Shown here one piece after another: positions 23,028 to 32,050 of a DNA stretch of 32,149 nt (its first letter is position 1; each line of letters opens with the position of its first letter). The stretch comes from Prolixibacteraceae bacterium. Lineage in GTDB: Bacteria > Bacteroidota > Bacteroidia > Bacteroidales > Prolixibacteraceae. A program made the position numbers and the translations under genes. The stretch covers positions 1 to 32,149 of the forward strand of contig JAUWAB010000044.1 in NCBI GenBank assembly GCA_030602265.1. The letters are read 5' to 3'. The notes beneath the pieces are model-generated. The model was not told the origin of the DNA. It made no database searches and was given only the letters and a program-made list of their open reading frames with translations.

Positions 23028-24386
23028 TCACATCAGATTCATAAACATCTGACTGATGAACAAATAGATAGTAAGCCCAAGTATATCGTTCATTGTGGTG
23101 ATAAATGGCCCGGTAGCCACGGCCGGATCAATCTTCAGCCGGTGAAGGGCAAGCGGGATAAGCGACCCGAACACGGAAGCCAGGGTCATTACAATAAACA
23201 ACGAGAGGGAAACCGCATAGGTCAGGCTCATACTGTCGCTGAAAAAGAAATTATAGGCAAAAATCAGTGATGCAAAAATCCCACCGGTAAGAAAAGCCAC
23301 AGCTAACTGCTTGAGCAGTTTCTGCCAGGGTGTGGCAAAATCCCTGACGCCGCTGGCTAAAGTCTGAACTACAATAGACGATGACTGCACACCGATATTC
23401 CCTGCCATAGCCGCAATCAGGGGAATAAAAAAAGCAGTGGCAGGCAGGTGCGACAAGGCCTCCTCATGTGCCCCTATCACCCGGGAACCCATGATGCCGC
23501 CAAACAGTCCGACCATCAGCCAGGGCACCCTGGCCCGGGTAAGAGGCCACACCTTGTCACCAACCTCAATGTCCCCCGTAATACCCGATACCATGTTGTA
23601 GTCGCGTTCAGCCTCCTCACGCATAACATCCATAACGTCGTCGAAGGTGATCCGTCCCTTTAACCGGCCTATATCATCGACAACCGGAATCGCTACCAGG
23701 TCGTATTTTTCCATCATCTGGGCAACCTCCTCCTGGGGCGTATCCGTATTCACCCATTTGACATCCGGATTGTAAATATGCTTGATCTGCGTATTGGTGC
23801 TGTTCAGGATCAGCTTTTTCAGGGACAGTACCCCTTTCAGCTTGTTGTCGTCGTCGACGACGTAAACATAGTAGATGTCGTCGACATCCTCCGACTGCCG
23901 GCCGATCTCTTTCAGACAGGTAGCAACCGTCCAGTTCTCATTGACGGCAACCAGCTCCTTGGCCATTATACCCCCGGCAGTGTCCTCCTCATACTCCAGA
24001 AGGTCGGCAATATCACCGGCAATCTCCACATCGCCGATCTCGTTCAGTACCGATTTCTTGACATCCTCGTCGAGCTCTCCCAAAATATCAGCGGCATCGT
24101 CGGAATCCATGAACTCAATAAACTGCCGGGCGATGTACTCAGGTGGCAGCGCATTCAGGAACCTTTTCCGGTCATCCTCCGGAATCTCAATCAGCACATC
24201 CGACGCCTTTTCGCCGTCTAACATCAGGTAGACATACTTCGCCTCCTCCATGGAGAGCGCATCCATGATCTCTGCAATATCGGCCGCATGCAGCTCCTGC
24301 AGCAGCTCTGTAACCTGCCGCTCATCATTGGCTTCGATGAGCATCCTCAGGTTATCAATAAACTCTCTTGTCAGTTCAAAATTCAT
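23028..24386 (-). CDS. mgtE: Magnesium transporter/channel MgtE
   Basis: A 452-residue MgtE with the standard parts: N-terminal superhelical domain (about 1-130, with the repeated ADIAEIMDAL and DAADILGEL type motifs), two CBS domains (about 135-255; MAKELVAVNENWTV and YDLVAIPVVDDIGRLKGRIT), a linking plug helix and five membrane segments containing GGIMGSRVIGAHEEAL, AAMAGNIGVQSSSIVVQ and the C-terminal DILGLTIYLFISQ. Mg2+ binding to the cytosolic domains closes the pore. It lies 12 nt downstream of rsmA on the same strand, a common pairing in Bacteroidota. There is no space for a terminator between it and the convergent permease gene. Confidence 0.96.
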   Translation of the reverse strand: MNFELTREFIDNLRMLIEANDERQVTELLQELHAADIAEIMDALSMEEAKYVYLMLDGEKASDVLIEIPEDDRKRFLNALPPEYIARQFIEFMDSDDAADILGELDEDVKKSVLNEIGDVEIAGDIADLLEYEEDTAGGIMAKELVAVNENWTVATCLKEIGRQSEDVDDIYYVYVVDDDNKLKGVLSLKKLILNSTNTQIKHIYNPDVKWVNTDTPQEEVAQMMEKYDLVAIPVVDDIGRLKGRITFDDVMDVMREEAERDYNMVSGITGDIEVGDKVWPLTRARVPWLMVGLFGGIMGSRVIGAHEEALSHLPATAFFIPLIAAMAGNIGVQSSSIVVQTLASGVRDFATPWQKLLKQLAVAFLTGGIFASLIFAYNFFFSDSMSLTYAVSLSLFIVMTLASVFGSLIPLALHRLKIDPAVATGPFITTMNDILGLTIYLFISQMFMNLM

Positions 24387-24398
24387 GGTTCTGCAGAT

Positions 24399-25166
24399 TT
24401 ATGGTCTCCTGAGATCCCGGGTTAATTCAATAAACTGATCTACCGATAACTGTTCGGCCCGCAGCCCGGCAAATTTTGGCGGCACCTCAAGGCCCAAGGG
24501 CTTCAGCGCATTTCCAAGCACTTTCCGGCGCTGGTTGAAACCGGCTTTCACCACTTTAAAGAACAGACCTTCATCACAACCCAGCGATTCACGGCCGTTG
24601 CGGCGCAACCTGATCACCGCCGACTTCACCCTGGGTGGAGGAACGAATACCTGCTCGCTTACCGTAAACAGATACTCGATGTCATAAAAAGCCTGTAATA
24701 ACACACTGAGAATTCCGTAGGTTTTATTCCCGTGACCGGCACTGAAACGGTCGGCCACCTCCTTCTGGATCATCCCCACCACCTGAACCACACGCTCCCG
24801 GTTCTCCAGAATCCTGAAAAATATCTGGGAAGAAATGTTATACGGAAAATTACCGATCACACTAAACTTTCCGGGGAAAAGAGATTCCGGGGAGAGCTTC
24901 AGGAAATCACCCGACAGGATCCGGACATCACCTCCCGGAAAGCGGTTATTGAGGTATTCGACCGATTCCTGGTCTATTTCTATCAGGGTAAGATGGACTT
25001 GGGGATTCTGTATCAGGTATCGAGTAAGTACACCCATGCCGGGTCCGATCTCCAGCACATCCGGCGTGCCGGAAACATCCAGGCTGTCAACGATTTTTCG
25101 CGCAATATTCTGATCCCTCAGAAAATGCTGCCCTAAATGTTTCTTGGGTCTTACAACACTCATCAC
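24399..25166 (-). CDS. rsmA: 16S rRNA dimethyladenosine transferase RsmA (KsgA)
   Basis: RsmA dimethylates the two adjacent adenines in the 3' terminal loop of 16S rRNA as a late 30S check. The 255-residue protein begins with the family start RPKKHLGQHFLRDQNIARKI, followed by SAM motif I VLEIGPGMGVLTRYL, acidic loop LIEIDQESVEYL and the catalytic GNFPYNISSQIFFRIL (NFPY). The C-terminal domain has VPPPRVKSAVIRL and FNQRRKVLGNAL. Length is standard. The ATG at 25166 or the next at 25163 can serve as start. It is first in a pair with mgtE and divergent from the flippase-like gene. Confidence 0.97.
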   Translation of the reverse strand: MMSVVRPKKHLGQHFLRDQNIARKIVDSLDVSGTPDVLEIGPGMGVLTRYLIQNPQVHLTLIEIDQESVEYLNNRFPGGDVRILSGDFLKLSPESLFPGKFSVIGNFPYNISSQIFFRILENRERVVQVVGMIQKEVADRFSAGHGNKTYGILSVLLQAFYDIEYLFTVSEQVFVPPPRVKSAVIRLRRNGRESLGCDEGLFFKVVKAGFNQRRKVLGNALKPLGLEVPPKFAGLRAEQLSVDQFIELTRDLRRP

Positions 25167-25218
25167 CTTCTTTATCGTTCATGATCTTTTAGAATTTCTG
25201 ATTAAAATCTTCCTGAAT

Positions 25219-25238
25219 CAAAGTAATTTCTACTTTTG
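25219..25238. promoter_or_regulatory. Divergent -7-like elements between rsmA and the flippase-like gene
   Basis: CAAAGTA (25219-25225; minus strand TACTTTG) and TACTTTTG (25231-25238; plus) are mirror copies of the Bacteroidota -7 element 5 bp apart in the 175-nt divergent gap. The plus copy fits TAnnTTTG exactly; the minus copy is one base short. No -33 TTTG was found at the right distance for either. Confidence 0.35.
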
Positions 25239-25341
25239 TGATTTGATAATTTTTGATTTCCCGAAAAGTCAGGTAAAAATAATCAACTTTGTTGTGAAAC
25301 CCTTTCTAACGGGCCGATTTCTTTAAATATATTACAATAAA

Positions 25342-26346
25342 TTGAAGCAGAAAGTCAGAAAAGCAGCCAGAGTGCTGGTATTTTTCACCATAGGAGCACT
25401 GATCTTCTGGATTTTATACAAAGATCAGGATCTGGACCGAATGAAGTCCATCTTAACCAACGACGTAAATTATTTCTGGATCTGGATTTCGGTTTTTATC
25501 GGACTGCTGAGCCACATCAGCCGGGCTGTCAGGTGGCGCTACCTGATCAGGCCTCTGGGGCACAATCCGCGCTTAGACAACACTTTCTATGCTGTTATGA
25601 TCGGCTATCTCATGAACCTGGTCATTCCCCGGATGGGCGAAATTTCCAAATGCGGAGTCCTGGCCCGCTATGAAAAGGTATCCTTCGCCAGGCTATTCGG
25701 GACAGTAATTACCGAAAGGATTTTTGACCTGATTGCGTTGGGGATATTTACCCTGCTGATGGTGGTTACACAATTCGGTCATGTGCTCCGGTTCCTTAAC
25801 GAAAATCCGGATATCCGGAATAAAGTGGTTTCCATGATCAATTCACCGTGGTTGATCGGAGGACTGCTGGTGGCCTTTATCCTGCTAATTTTGTCCTGGA
25901 AAAGAATCCGGAAAAGCAATCTTTACCGAAAACTCGGGGGCTATGCATCCCATTTCCGGGAAGGGATCCTTTCCGTCAGATACATAAAGAACAAAGGTGC
26001 ATTTATCTTTCACACGGGATTTATCTGGACGATGTATTATATGATGCTCTACGTCTCCTTTTTTGCATTCGGGTTTACTGCGGGGTTATCGCCTTTGGCC
26101 GGACTGACTACCTTCGTGATGGGCAGTTTTGGCATGGTTGCCCCGGTACAGGGAGGGATCGGCGCATGGCACTTCATGACCAGGGAATCACTTGCGCTGT
26201 ATGGTGTTCCGTATGAAAACGGTATGATTTTCGCCTTCCTGGCCCATGGTGTCATGACCCTGATGGTCATCGTTCTCGGATTGTTTTCGGTATTGGCCCT
26301 GCCTTTTGCCAACCGCAGGAATACCGCCACGGTAAGCCCATCCTGA
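25342..26346 (+). CDS. Lysylphosphatidylglycerol synthase TM-like / YbhN family membrane protein
   Basis: The 334-residue protein is polytopic with about seven to eight hydrophobic segments and matches the UPF0104/AglD-like flippase fold: SHISRAVRWRYLIRPLG, MNLVIPRMGEISKCGVLARYE, GTVITERIFDLIALG and the late GSFGMVAPVQGGIGAWHFM. Relatives move or modify membrane lipids; the substrate of this branch is unknown. TTG at 25342 is the best start because MKQKVRKAARV gives a proper positive N-terminus and no in-frame ATG precedes the first helix. It is 56 nt upstream of the LolC/E-type permease gene and may be co-transcribed with it. Confidence 0.85.
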   Translation: MKQKVRKAARVLVFFTIGALIFWILYKDQDLDRMKSILTNDVNYFWIWISVFIGLLSHISRAVRWRYLIRPLGHNPRLDNTFYAVMIGYLMNLVIPRMGEISKCGVLARYEKVSFARLFGTVITERIFDLIALGIFTLLMVVTQFGHVLRFLNENPDIRNKVVSMINSPWLIGGLLVAFILLILSWKRIRKSNLYRKLGGYASHFREGILSVRYIKNKGAFIFHTGFIWTMYYMMLYVSFFAFGFTAGLSPLAGLTTFVMGSFGMVAPVQGGIGAWHFMTRESLALYGVPYENGMIFAFLAHGVMTLMVIVLGLFSVLALPFANRRNTATVSPS

Positions 26347-26402
26347 ACCGGCCGGATCAAAGCTGGTTTTTTCTATCTTTACCACCACATTACCTGTACG
26401 CG

Positions 26403-27656
26403 ATGAATACGGAACTCTTTATTGCCAGGCGTTTGTTCTCCGAAAAAGAGAGCCGGCACCACCTTTCCCGGAGGATCGTCAGGATAGCCCTGGCCGGTAT
26501 TGCCCTTGGCCTGACGGTTATGATCCTGGCTGTGGCCATCGTTACCGGATTTAAAAAGGAGATCCGCGATAAAGTGATTGGCTTCGGTTCGCATATCCAG
26601 GTGGTCAACTACGATTCCAATTTTTCTTACGAAACCGCTCCGGTCAGCCGTGAACAGAGTTTCCTGCCCCTTGTCGGGGCCCTGCCCAACGTAAAAAGCA
26701 TACACCCTTTTGCTACCAAGCCGGGTATCATCAAGACCGACGAATACATCCAGGGAATCGTCCTCAAGGGAGTCGACACCCTTTTTAACTGGGACTTTTT
26801 CAGCAAACACCTGGTCGAAGGGCAACTGCCCGACCTGACCACCCCGGAAAGATCACCTGAGGTCCTGATATCCTCGAATCTCAGCGCCTTATTGTTGCTG
26901 AAAGTCAATGACCCGATCTTTATGTACTTTATCAACCAGGAGGAACAGATTCCCAGGGTAAGGCAATTCCGGGTGGCAGGAATTTACAACACCAGCCTGC
27001 AGGAGTTTGACGACCTTTTTGTGATGGGTGATCTCCGACAGATACAACACATCAACAGCTGGGACGAAAAAACCATCAGCGGTTTTGAAGTCATCGTAAA
27101 CCAGTTTAACCAGCTCGAAAAAACCGAATCGGAAATCCGGGAACGGATCGTCCATTACGGCGTCAGTCAGGGGTCTACCCTCCGGCCACTCTCCATTGTA
27201 AGGAAATATCCCCAGCTTTTCGACTGGCTGTCGATCCTTGACATGAACGTATGGGTAATCCTGGCCCTGATGGTTCTTGTAGCCGGGTTCAACATGATCT
27301 CGGCCCTGCTGGTGCTCATCCTTGAACGAAGTTCCATGATCGGCACACTGAAATCGATGGGAAGCAAAAATAAAAACCTCCGGAAAATATTTCTATATCT
27401 CTCCGGATTCCTCGTAGCCAGGGGAATGTTCTGGGGAAATCTTATCGGCATTTCACTTCTGGTCATCCAGAAATATCTGGAAGTTATCAAACTGGATCCG
27501 ACCTCTTATTATATGGATGTCGTTCCGGTCCACATTTCGGCATTGAATATCTTTTTGCTGAACGCCGGAACGATTATAATCACCATGGCCATGCTGGTTA
27601 TCCCGGCATGGTTTGTCAGCCGGATTTCACCCGATAAATCCATGCGTTTCGACTAA
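26403..27656 (+). CDS. LolC/LolE-type lipoprotein-releasing permease
   Basis: A 417-residue FtsX-family permease. It starts MNTELFIARRLFSEKESRHH, close to the LolC/E N-terminus, followed by a first helix (about 27-48), a large periplasmic domain (about 50-270) and three C-terminal helices with VAGFNMISALLVLILERSSMIGTLKSMGSKNKNLRKIFLYLSG split around the cytoplasmic loop. In Bacteroidota such homodimer-forming LolCE proteins pull lipoproteins from the inner membrane with LolD, which is not encoded nearby. A TATCTTTA box (26374-26381) before the gene may be a -7 element. The product ends in ISPDKSMRFD, typical of the family. Confidence 0.9.
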   Translation: MNTELFIARRLFSEKESRHHLSRRIVRIALAGIALGLTVMILAVAIVTGFKKEIRDKVIGFGSHIQVVNYDSNFSYETAPVSREQSFLPLVGALPNVKSIHPFATKPGIIKTDEYIQGIVLKGVDTLFNWDFFSKHLVEGQLPDLTTPERSPEVLISSNLSALLLLKVNDPIFMYFINQEEQIPRVRQFRVAGIYNTSLQEFDDLFVMGDLRQIQHINSWDEKTISGFEVIVNQFNQLEKTESEIRERIVHYGVSQGSTLRPLSIVRKYPQLFDWLSILDMNVWVILALMVLVAGFNMISALLVLILERSSMIGTLKSMGSKNKNLRKIFLYLSGFLVARGMFWGNLIGISLLVIQKYLEVIKLDPTSYYMDVVPVHISALNIFLLNAGTIIITMAMLVIPAWFVSRISPDKSMRFD

Positions 27657-27717
27657 ACATATACATTATCGCCTGTTTACTTGCCGGGAATTGCGCTCCA
27701 TTTTGTATCTTTACCCA

Positions 27718-28350
27718 ATGACTGAGTGGCGTGTACATATAGAAAACCTGCTTAACAACCGTTTGCCGGGAGAGCTTTCACACAGGAAAATGCTTCCCCC
27801 GGAAAGGGATTTATATCCGGCAGGAACAGCCGGGGAGGTTCAGCCAAGCGGTGTCCTGCTGCTGATCTGCCCCGATGGGGACGAGCTATATGTGTGCCTG
27901 ATCAAAAGATCCGCTACCATGAAGATTCACGCCGGCCAGATCGGATTCCCGGGCGGCAGGCAGGAAGAGGGCGATACAGGACCGGGAGCCACTGCCCTGC
28001 GCGAAACGACAGAAGAGATCGGCTTGCCCTCCGAAAATATCCGGATACTGGGAAAACTGACTCCCCTCTATGTTTCGGTAAGCAATTTCATGATTTATCC
28101 TTATGTCGGCTGGACATCAGGCCTTCCTGGTTTTCCCCTGAACCACAGGGAAGTGGAAAAAGTACTTTTCTTCCCCCTTCTCGCACATTTAGCCCGACCC
28201 ACTGTTGAATTCCGGGAAATGGAAACTGTTTCGGGCTTACTGAATGTACCCGGTATACCGTTCCAGGAGGAATTCATCTGGGGTGCAACGGCCATGATCC
28301 TCTCCGAATTTATGGATATTATCTCTGCAGGCCAGCCTACTCAGGAATAA
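27718..28350 (+). CDS. Nudix hydrolase, CoA pyrophosphatase-like
   Basis: From ATG 27718 the protein has 210 residues. It carries the combined CoA-pyrophosphatase signature, LIKRSATMKIHAGQIGFPGG, directly followed by the Nudix box GGRQEEGD...ALRETTEEIGL with the metal-binding REtxEE intact. That pairing is diagnostic of the NudL/PCD1-type family (UPF0035), which cleaves CoA to phosphopantetheine and 3',5'-ADP. The frame is open 35 codons further upstream, overlapping the previous gene, but that part is unlikely to be used. The gene lies 61 nt after the LolC/E-type permease, with a TATCTTTA box (27706-27713) just before its start. Its 3' end overlaps the convergent mltF gene by 14 nt. Confidence 0.92.
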   Translation: MTEWRVHIENLLNNRLPGELSHRKMLPPERDLYPAGTAGEVQPSGVLLLICPDGDELYVCLIKRSATMKIHAGQIGFPGGRQEEGDTGPGATALRETTEEIGLPSENIRILGKLTPLYVSVSNFMIYPYVGWTSGLPGFPLNHREVEKVLFFPLLAHLARPTVEFREMETVSGLLNVPGIPFQEEFIWGATAMILSEFMDIISAGQPTQE

Positions 28351-29764
28351 CGTTTTTATAATGACCGTAATTACTGAGCACCGACGCCACAAATTCGTAC
28401 GGCTCAGCCCCGCGGGCATAGCCCCATTTCACGACCGGGTCGGTATAGTAAGATGCCCTCGACTTGTTCAGGATGAAATAATCTACGTTATTGTTCCAGC
28501 GGTTCGGATCTTTCCCGTACTTCTGTGCAAGACGCTGAGCATCTTTCACATGGCCTAATCCGACGTTATAGGCAGCCAGCACAAACTTCAGCCGTTCATC
28601 CTGGTCCCTGATCTCACTCTTGAACTGAGAATCGAGCCAGGACAAAAGCCTGATTCCGCCGCGGATATTCTGAAGCGGATCAGCGGTATTTTCGACCCCG
28701 AACGACCTGGCCGTCTCGGGCATAAGCTGCATAAGTCCGGATGCCCCGGCCCAGGAGCTTGCCGTAGTGTCGAACTGCGACTCCTGGTAGATAATCGAGG
28801 CGATCAGCCGCCAGTCCCACTTCCCGGCACCTGCCTCCCGTCTGATGATCTCATCATAGGGGGAAATTCTGCCGTTAACCATGCTGTGGTAGCTGTTCCT
28901 GACCCTGGTCATATGCCGGTCGGCCGAGAAATACTTAACCTGCAGTTGCTTGTAATCCGCTGTTTCCTGAAATTCCGCCAACCAGCCATCGACGTATTCC
29001 TTCAGACGGTGAGCATCCTTGCGGACAGCCCATGCAATGTTCTGCCTGAAGCTTACCGGAACGGAGACATCCAGGTTATGGTAATGTCTTGAATATAGCC
29101 TTGCGGTATGTTCATCGCACACGGTGTAATCAATCTCCCCTGATGCAACCATAGATACCAGCTGTTCAACACCCGCTACCGAATCTTCAACGACCCGGAG
29201 CTTCTCTCCAATCTCCTCCTGAATATGATGAAGACGGGCAACGAAGGCTGAATTTTTCTGAACGGTAACCGTTTTACCACCCAGTTCGAGCTGATTGTTC
29301 ACGAACAGGTCACCCTCCGGATCGCCGGACCTGGGCCTTCTTTGAACCAGCACCTGGCGGGTTTGCATGATCGGACGGCTGAAATCGACCCTTGAACTCC
29401 GCTCGCTGGTAACGGTCAGGTTCTTCGCAGCAAGGTCAAACCGCCCTGTCTCTAATCCCCGGAAAGTCTCTTCCAGGTCATTGCTCACCACAAATTCAAG
29501 CTTAACGCCCAAATCGTTTGATAGCCGCTTCAGCATCTCATACTTGAAGCCCATGGGTTTTCCCCTGTACACAAAGTAGTTGGTGTAATTGTAGTCAACC
29601 ACTACCCTGAGTTTCCCTTCCCTGATGATTCCGTCAAGGTCCCTGAGGGGAGCCTCAAAACGTCCATCATTCCACACACTGGCACTTCGTGTCTGCTCCA
29701 CACAGGTTGAAAAACCGAACATGAGCAACACTAAAGCCAGTATGTTCCTGTATTTTAGAAACAT
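28337..29764 (-). CDS. mltF: MltF-like membrane-bound lytic murein transglycosylase
   Basis: The 475-residue lipoprotein (lipobox FSTC, Cys about residue 21) has an N-terminal solute-binding domain of the SBP_bac_3 type (about 45-285; GKLRVVVDYNYTNYFVYRGK, FDLAAKNLTVTSERSSRVDF) and a C-terminal lysozyme-like SLT domain (about 310-450) with the catalytic Glu in IIYQESQFDTTASSWAGASG, followed by GLMQLMPETA and AAYNVGLGHVKDA. MltF cleaves glycan strands to 1,6-anhydro-muropeptides; the regulatory domain binds muropeptide-type ligands in its relatives. It lies 30 nt downstream of the porin gene on the same strand, and its end overlaps the convergent Nudix gene by 14 nt. Confidence 0.93.
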   Translation of the reverse strand: MFLKYRNILALVLLMFGFSTCVEQTRSASVWNDGRFEAPLRDLDGIIREGKLRVVVDYNYTNYFVYRGKPMGFKYEMLKRLSNDLGVKLEFVVSNDLEETFRGLETGRFDLAAKNLTVTSERSSRVDFSRPIMQTRQVLVQRRPRSGDPEGDLFVNNQLELGGKTVTVQKNSAFVARLHHIQEEIGEKLRVVEDSVAGVEQLVSMVASGEIDYTVCDEHTARLYSRHYHNLDVSVPVSFRQNIAWAVRKDAHRLKEYVDGWLAEFQETADYKQLQVKYFSADRHMTRVRNSYHSMVNGRISPYDEIIRREAGAGKWDWRLIASIIYQESQFDTTASSWAGASGLMQLMPETARSFGVENTADPLQNIRGGIRLLSWLDSQFKSEIRDQDERLKFVLAAYNVGLGHVKDAQRLAQKYGKDPNRWNNNVDYFILNKSRASYYTDPVVKWGYARGAEPYEFVASVLSNYGHYKNVIPE

Positions 29765-29794
29765 ATCTGAAATTCTAAGTTAATAATATGTGTG

Positions 29795-31795
29795 TTAGTC
29801 GTAGAATGACCAGGCTACTCCAAGCCTGTATGTCATTTGATTCATAGGGTGGTCTAAAACTGTAAAATAGGGCTTATTTAAAAATCCCGATCCGATATTC
29901 ATAAACTGAAAGAACACCCGTGTCCTTTTCAGTTTCAGATTCGCAAATGCATCCATGTATGGATAGGACCCTAATAACTCTTCGTTCTGCAGATAAAAGA
30001 ATCCGGTCGCCGGATTATAGGCATCTGCATAATATTCCGTATTGAACCGTACATCCATGCCGATCTGGGTGTACAAAACCTTTGCAACGACAAAATCGTA
30101 ATAGGGCACCAGCCGGACCGACAGTTCGGGCAGGTGTATATATTGGGCTGCTGAGGCTTTTTGCCAGAGCAGTTGGGCATTCAGTCCGAAATTCCTCCAG
30201 GTGAAATCCTTGCCGGCATAAACAGACAGGATCAGCTGCTCGCTGCTTGTCTGCGCAGGCATACCATCATAACCGTGGTATAAAAAATTATTGAACAGGG
30301 CATAGCGTGCGCCGGCTTCCAGCTTTCTCTGAGGGGAGAAAAATTCAAACGAGGCGTTCATATTCTGTTCATTTACAAAATTATTCTTCCATTGAAACCG
30401 GTTCGAGAAATATTCCTGCTGGAAATAATCGGGTACACGGTTGATCAGCTCACCCCTGATCCTGAAAAAGGCCAGGGAATCGTTCATGAAATTTACCGGT
30501 TTCGATATAACACCATTCAATTCGGTCTGTCCGGCCAGAAATCCGGTAATATATTGTCTGCCTTCTACATCCCAGGTCCAGAAGTTGCCCATGTGCCTGA
30601 AGATCCCGCCACCAACATAAACGTTGGTATAGGTCTCTTTATTATACCGGGCTGATGGACCTAAATACAGATGTTTCTCAAAATCACCTGTATGCCATGG
30701 AAAAACCGGATCTTTATAACCCGGAGCTGAAAAAAGCCTTGTTACGATATTGGCCCCGATAAAAGCCCTTTGACCAAAACTGAATTTCTTCTGTGCACTT
30801 TCATGAAAGAGTAACTGAAGCTGGTTCTCGACTGATCTGAACCTTGCCGAGTCGTATGTTAATGACGGATTGATGAAATATTCAGGAAAAAAACTACTGT
30901 TGTCACTGCTTTCCCCTTCCCTGAAAGTCCGGATATAATTAGCCAGTTTAAAATAGTATATCGCACTGGCAATAGGCCTGAATTTTGGTACTTCGTCTAC
31001 CTCGGTTGTACTGCCGATCTTATACTCCCCGGAAGCAAAAACATAGGAATTGCGAATCTCGGAGCGTGCATCCGTCAGCCTCATGGTCAGGTATTCAGGC
31101 TCCTCCACCTCCAGGAGCTGCCTGGAATCGCTCATCCCGCCGTTTTCTGTATTACGGATCCGATTGGTGATAAAACCCGCGTAAGCATTAATCTTTTCGG
31201 TATTATAACTTGAGTAGAGAGTTATTGAGTTATTCCGGCTTTCCTGATAATTATACTGGCCGTCGGATTTGGCCTGGTCGTAACGGAAGGTAAAATTGAG
31301 GTGCCGGTTTACATTCTGGGAATGCAGTACATTAAACCGGGTTTCGTTTTTTCTGTTTTTATTTTCACTCTGTGAATAATCGAGTATCGTATAAGGCGTG
31401 GTTGTATTATAGAAGTTTATCCTTTCGGGGGTAAGGATATAAGCATCATGGGTTCGTGCGAAATAATATTCTGAGGAATACCTGCGAAGTGAAAAATCGT
31501 TGTTAAGATAAGCTCCTCCGTAATTTCCGGTGTAGGAATTGGTGATGGCATTCTTATATGCAGGATGATAATTATGATAGAACTTATACAATGTATCAAT
31601 ACTCAATGAATCGATGAACGCCCCCTGGTCCCTGAGGTTCCATGAAACAACCCTCGAAGCCACTTTCCTTTCGGGCTCGGAAGGCATTTCTTCGGGCTGG
31701 CCGCCGATATTGTCAAAGCCACCTCTGTCCTGGCCGCTTAATAGCCAGGGTATACAACCGATCAGAAAGACAAGTATATATCTGTAATAATTCAT
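29795..31795 (-). CDS. Putative outer-membrane porin (Porin_10 family)
   Basis: From ATG 31795 the product has 666 residues, with a signal peptide (MNYYRYILVFLIGCIPWLLS then GQ, cleavage near residue 21) and a long run of alternating hydrophobic/aromatic beta strands ending MTYRLGVAWSFYD; the terminal aromatic-rich strand is the outer-membrane insertion signal. The pattern and length match the Bacteroidota 'putative porin' family (Pfam Porin_10). The frame is open 36 more codons upstream (ATG 31903), but a start there would put a second hydrophobic stretch ahead of the signal peptide. It precedes mltF by 30 nt in what looks like one transcript. Substrate unknown. Confidence 0.85.
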   Translation of the reverse strand: MNYYRYILVFLIGCIPWLLSGQDRGGFDNIGGQPEEMPSEPERKVASRVVSWNLRDQGAFIDSLSIDTLYKFYHNYHPAYKNAITNSYTGNYGGAYLNNDFSLRRYSSEYYFARTHDAYILTPERINFYNTTTPYTILDYSQSENKNRKNETRFNVLHSQNVNRHLNFTFRYDQAKSDGQYNYQESRNNSITLYSSYNTEKINAYAGFITNRIRNTENGGMSDSRQLLEVEEPEYLTMRLTDARSEIRNSYVFASGEYKIGSTTEVDEVPKFRPIASAIYYFKLANYIRTFREGESSDNSSFFPEYFINPSLTYDSARFRSVENQLQLLFHESAQKKFSFGQRAFIGANIVTRLFSAPGYKDPVFPWHTGDFEKHLYLGPSARYNKETYTNVYVGGGIFRHMGNFWTWDVEGRQYITGFLAGQTELNGVISKPVNFMNDSLAFFRIRGELINRVPDYFQQEYFSNRFQWKNNFVNEQNMNASFEFFSPQRKLEAGARYALFNNFLYHGYDGMPAQTSSEQLILSVYAGKDFTWRNFGLNAQLLWQKASAAQYIHLPELSVRLVPYYDFVVAKVLYTQIGMDVRFNTEYYADAYNPATGFFYLQNEELLGSYPYMDAFANLKLKRTRVFFQFMNIGSGFLNKPYFTVLDHPMNQMTYRLGVAWSFYD

Positions 31796-32007
31796 TGATT
31801 CCAAACAAAGGAGGCACAAAATTATAAAAAGGCAGTTAGAGAGCCTATGAAACTCCTGTTTTTCCGTTATTTTAACAATAAAAAGAAGAGTTTTAACACT
31901 CAAATAACAAGAGTGTTGGTTATAAACCAGGTGATTTTCAGGAATATCTTCAATTTAAGCTTACCTATAAAGACAGGGTCAGGTTAAAAAACACTGCGGA
32001 ACAGGAT
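31796..32007. other. Gap between porin and 5S rRNA: -7 element and small hairpin
   Basis: No gene is supported here. Minus-strand TAATTTTG (31817-31824) fits a -7 element about 22 nt before the porin start, without a clear -33 TTTG. AACACTC (31895-31901) and GAGTGTT (31911-31917) form a 7-bp hairpin with a 9-nt loop and no T-tract. The rest is AT-rich. Confidence 0.4.
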
Positions 32008-32046
32008 AAAAACAAGAAACCCTGGCTCACTAAAGAACCAGGGTTT
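32008..32046 (-). terminator. Intrinsic terminator of the rRNA operon
   Basis: On the minus strand AAACCCTGG and CCAGGGTTT form a 9-bp stem with a 12-nt loop, followed by CTTGTTTTT. It lies 4 nt after the 5S rRNA 3' end, so it ends the rRNA operon that enters the window from the right. Confidence 0.85.
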
Positions 32047-32050
32047 GAAT

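Noticed and set aside
29795-31903. Longer porin start at 31903
   Set aside because: It would add 36 residues with an extra hydrophobic stretch before an excellent signal peptide that starts at 31795.
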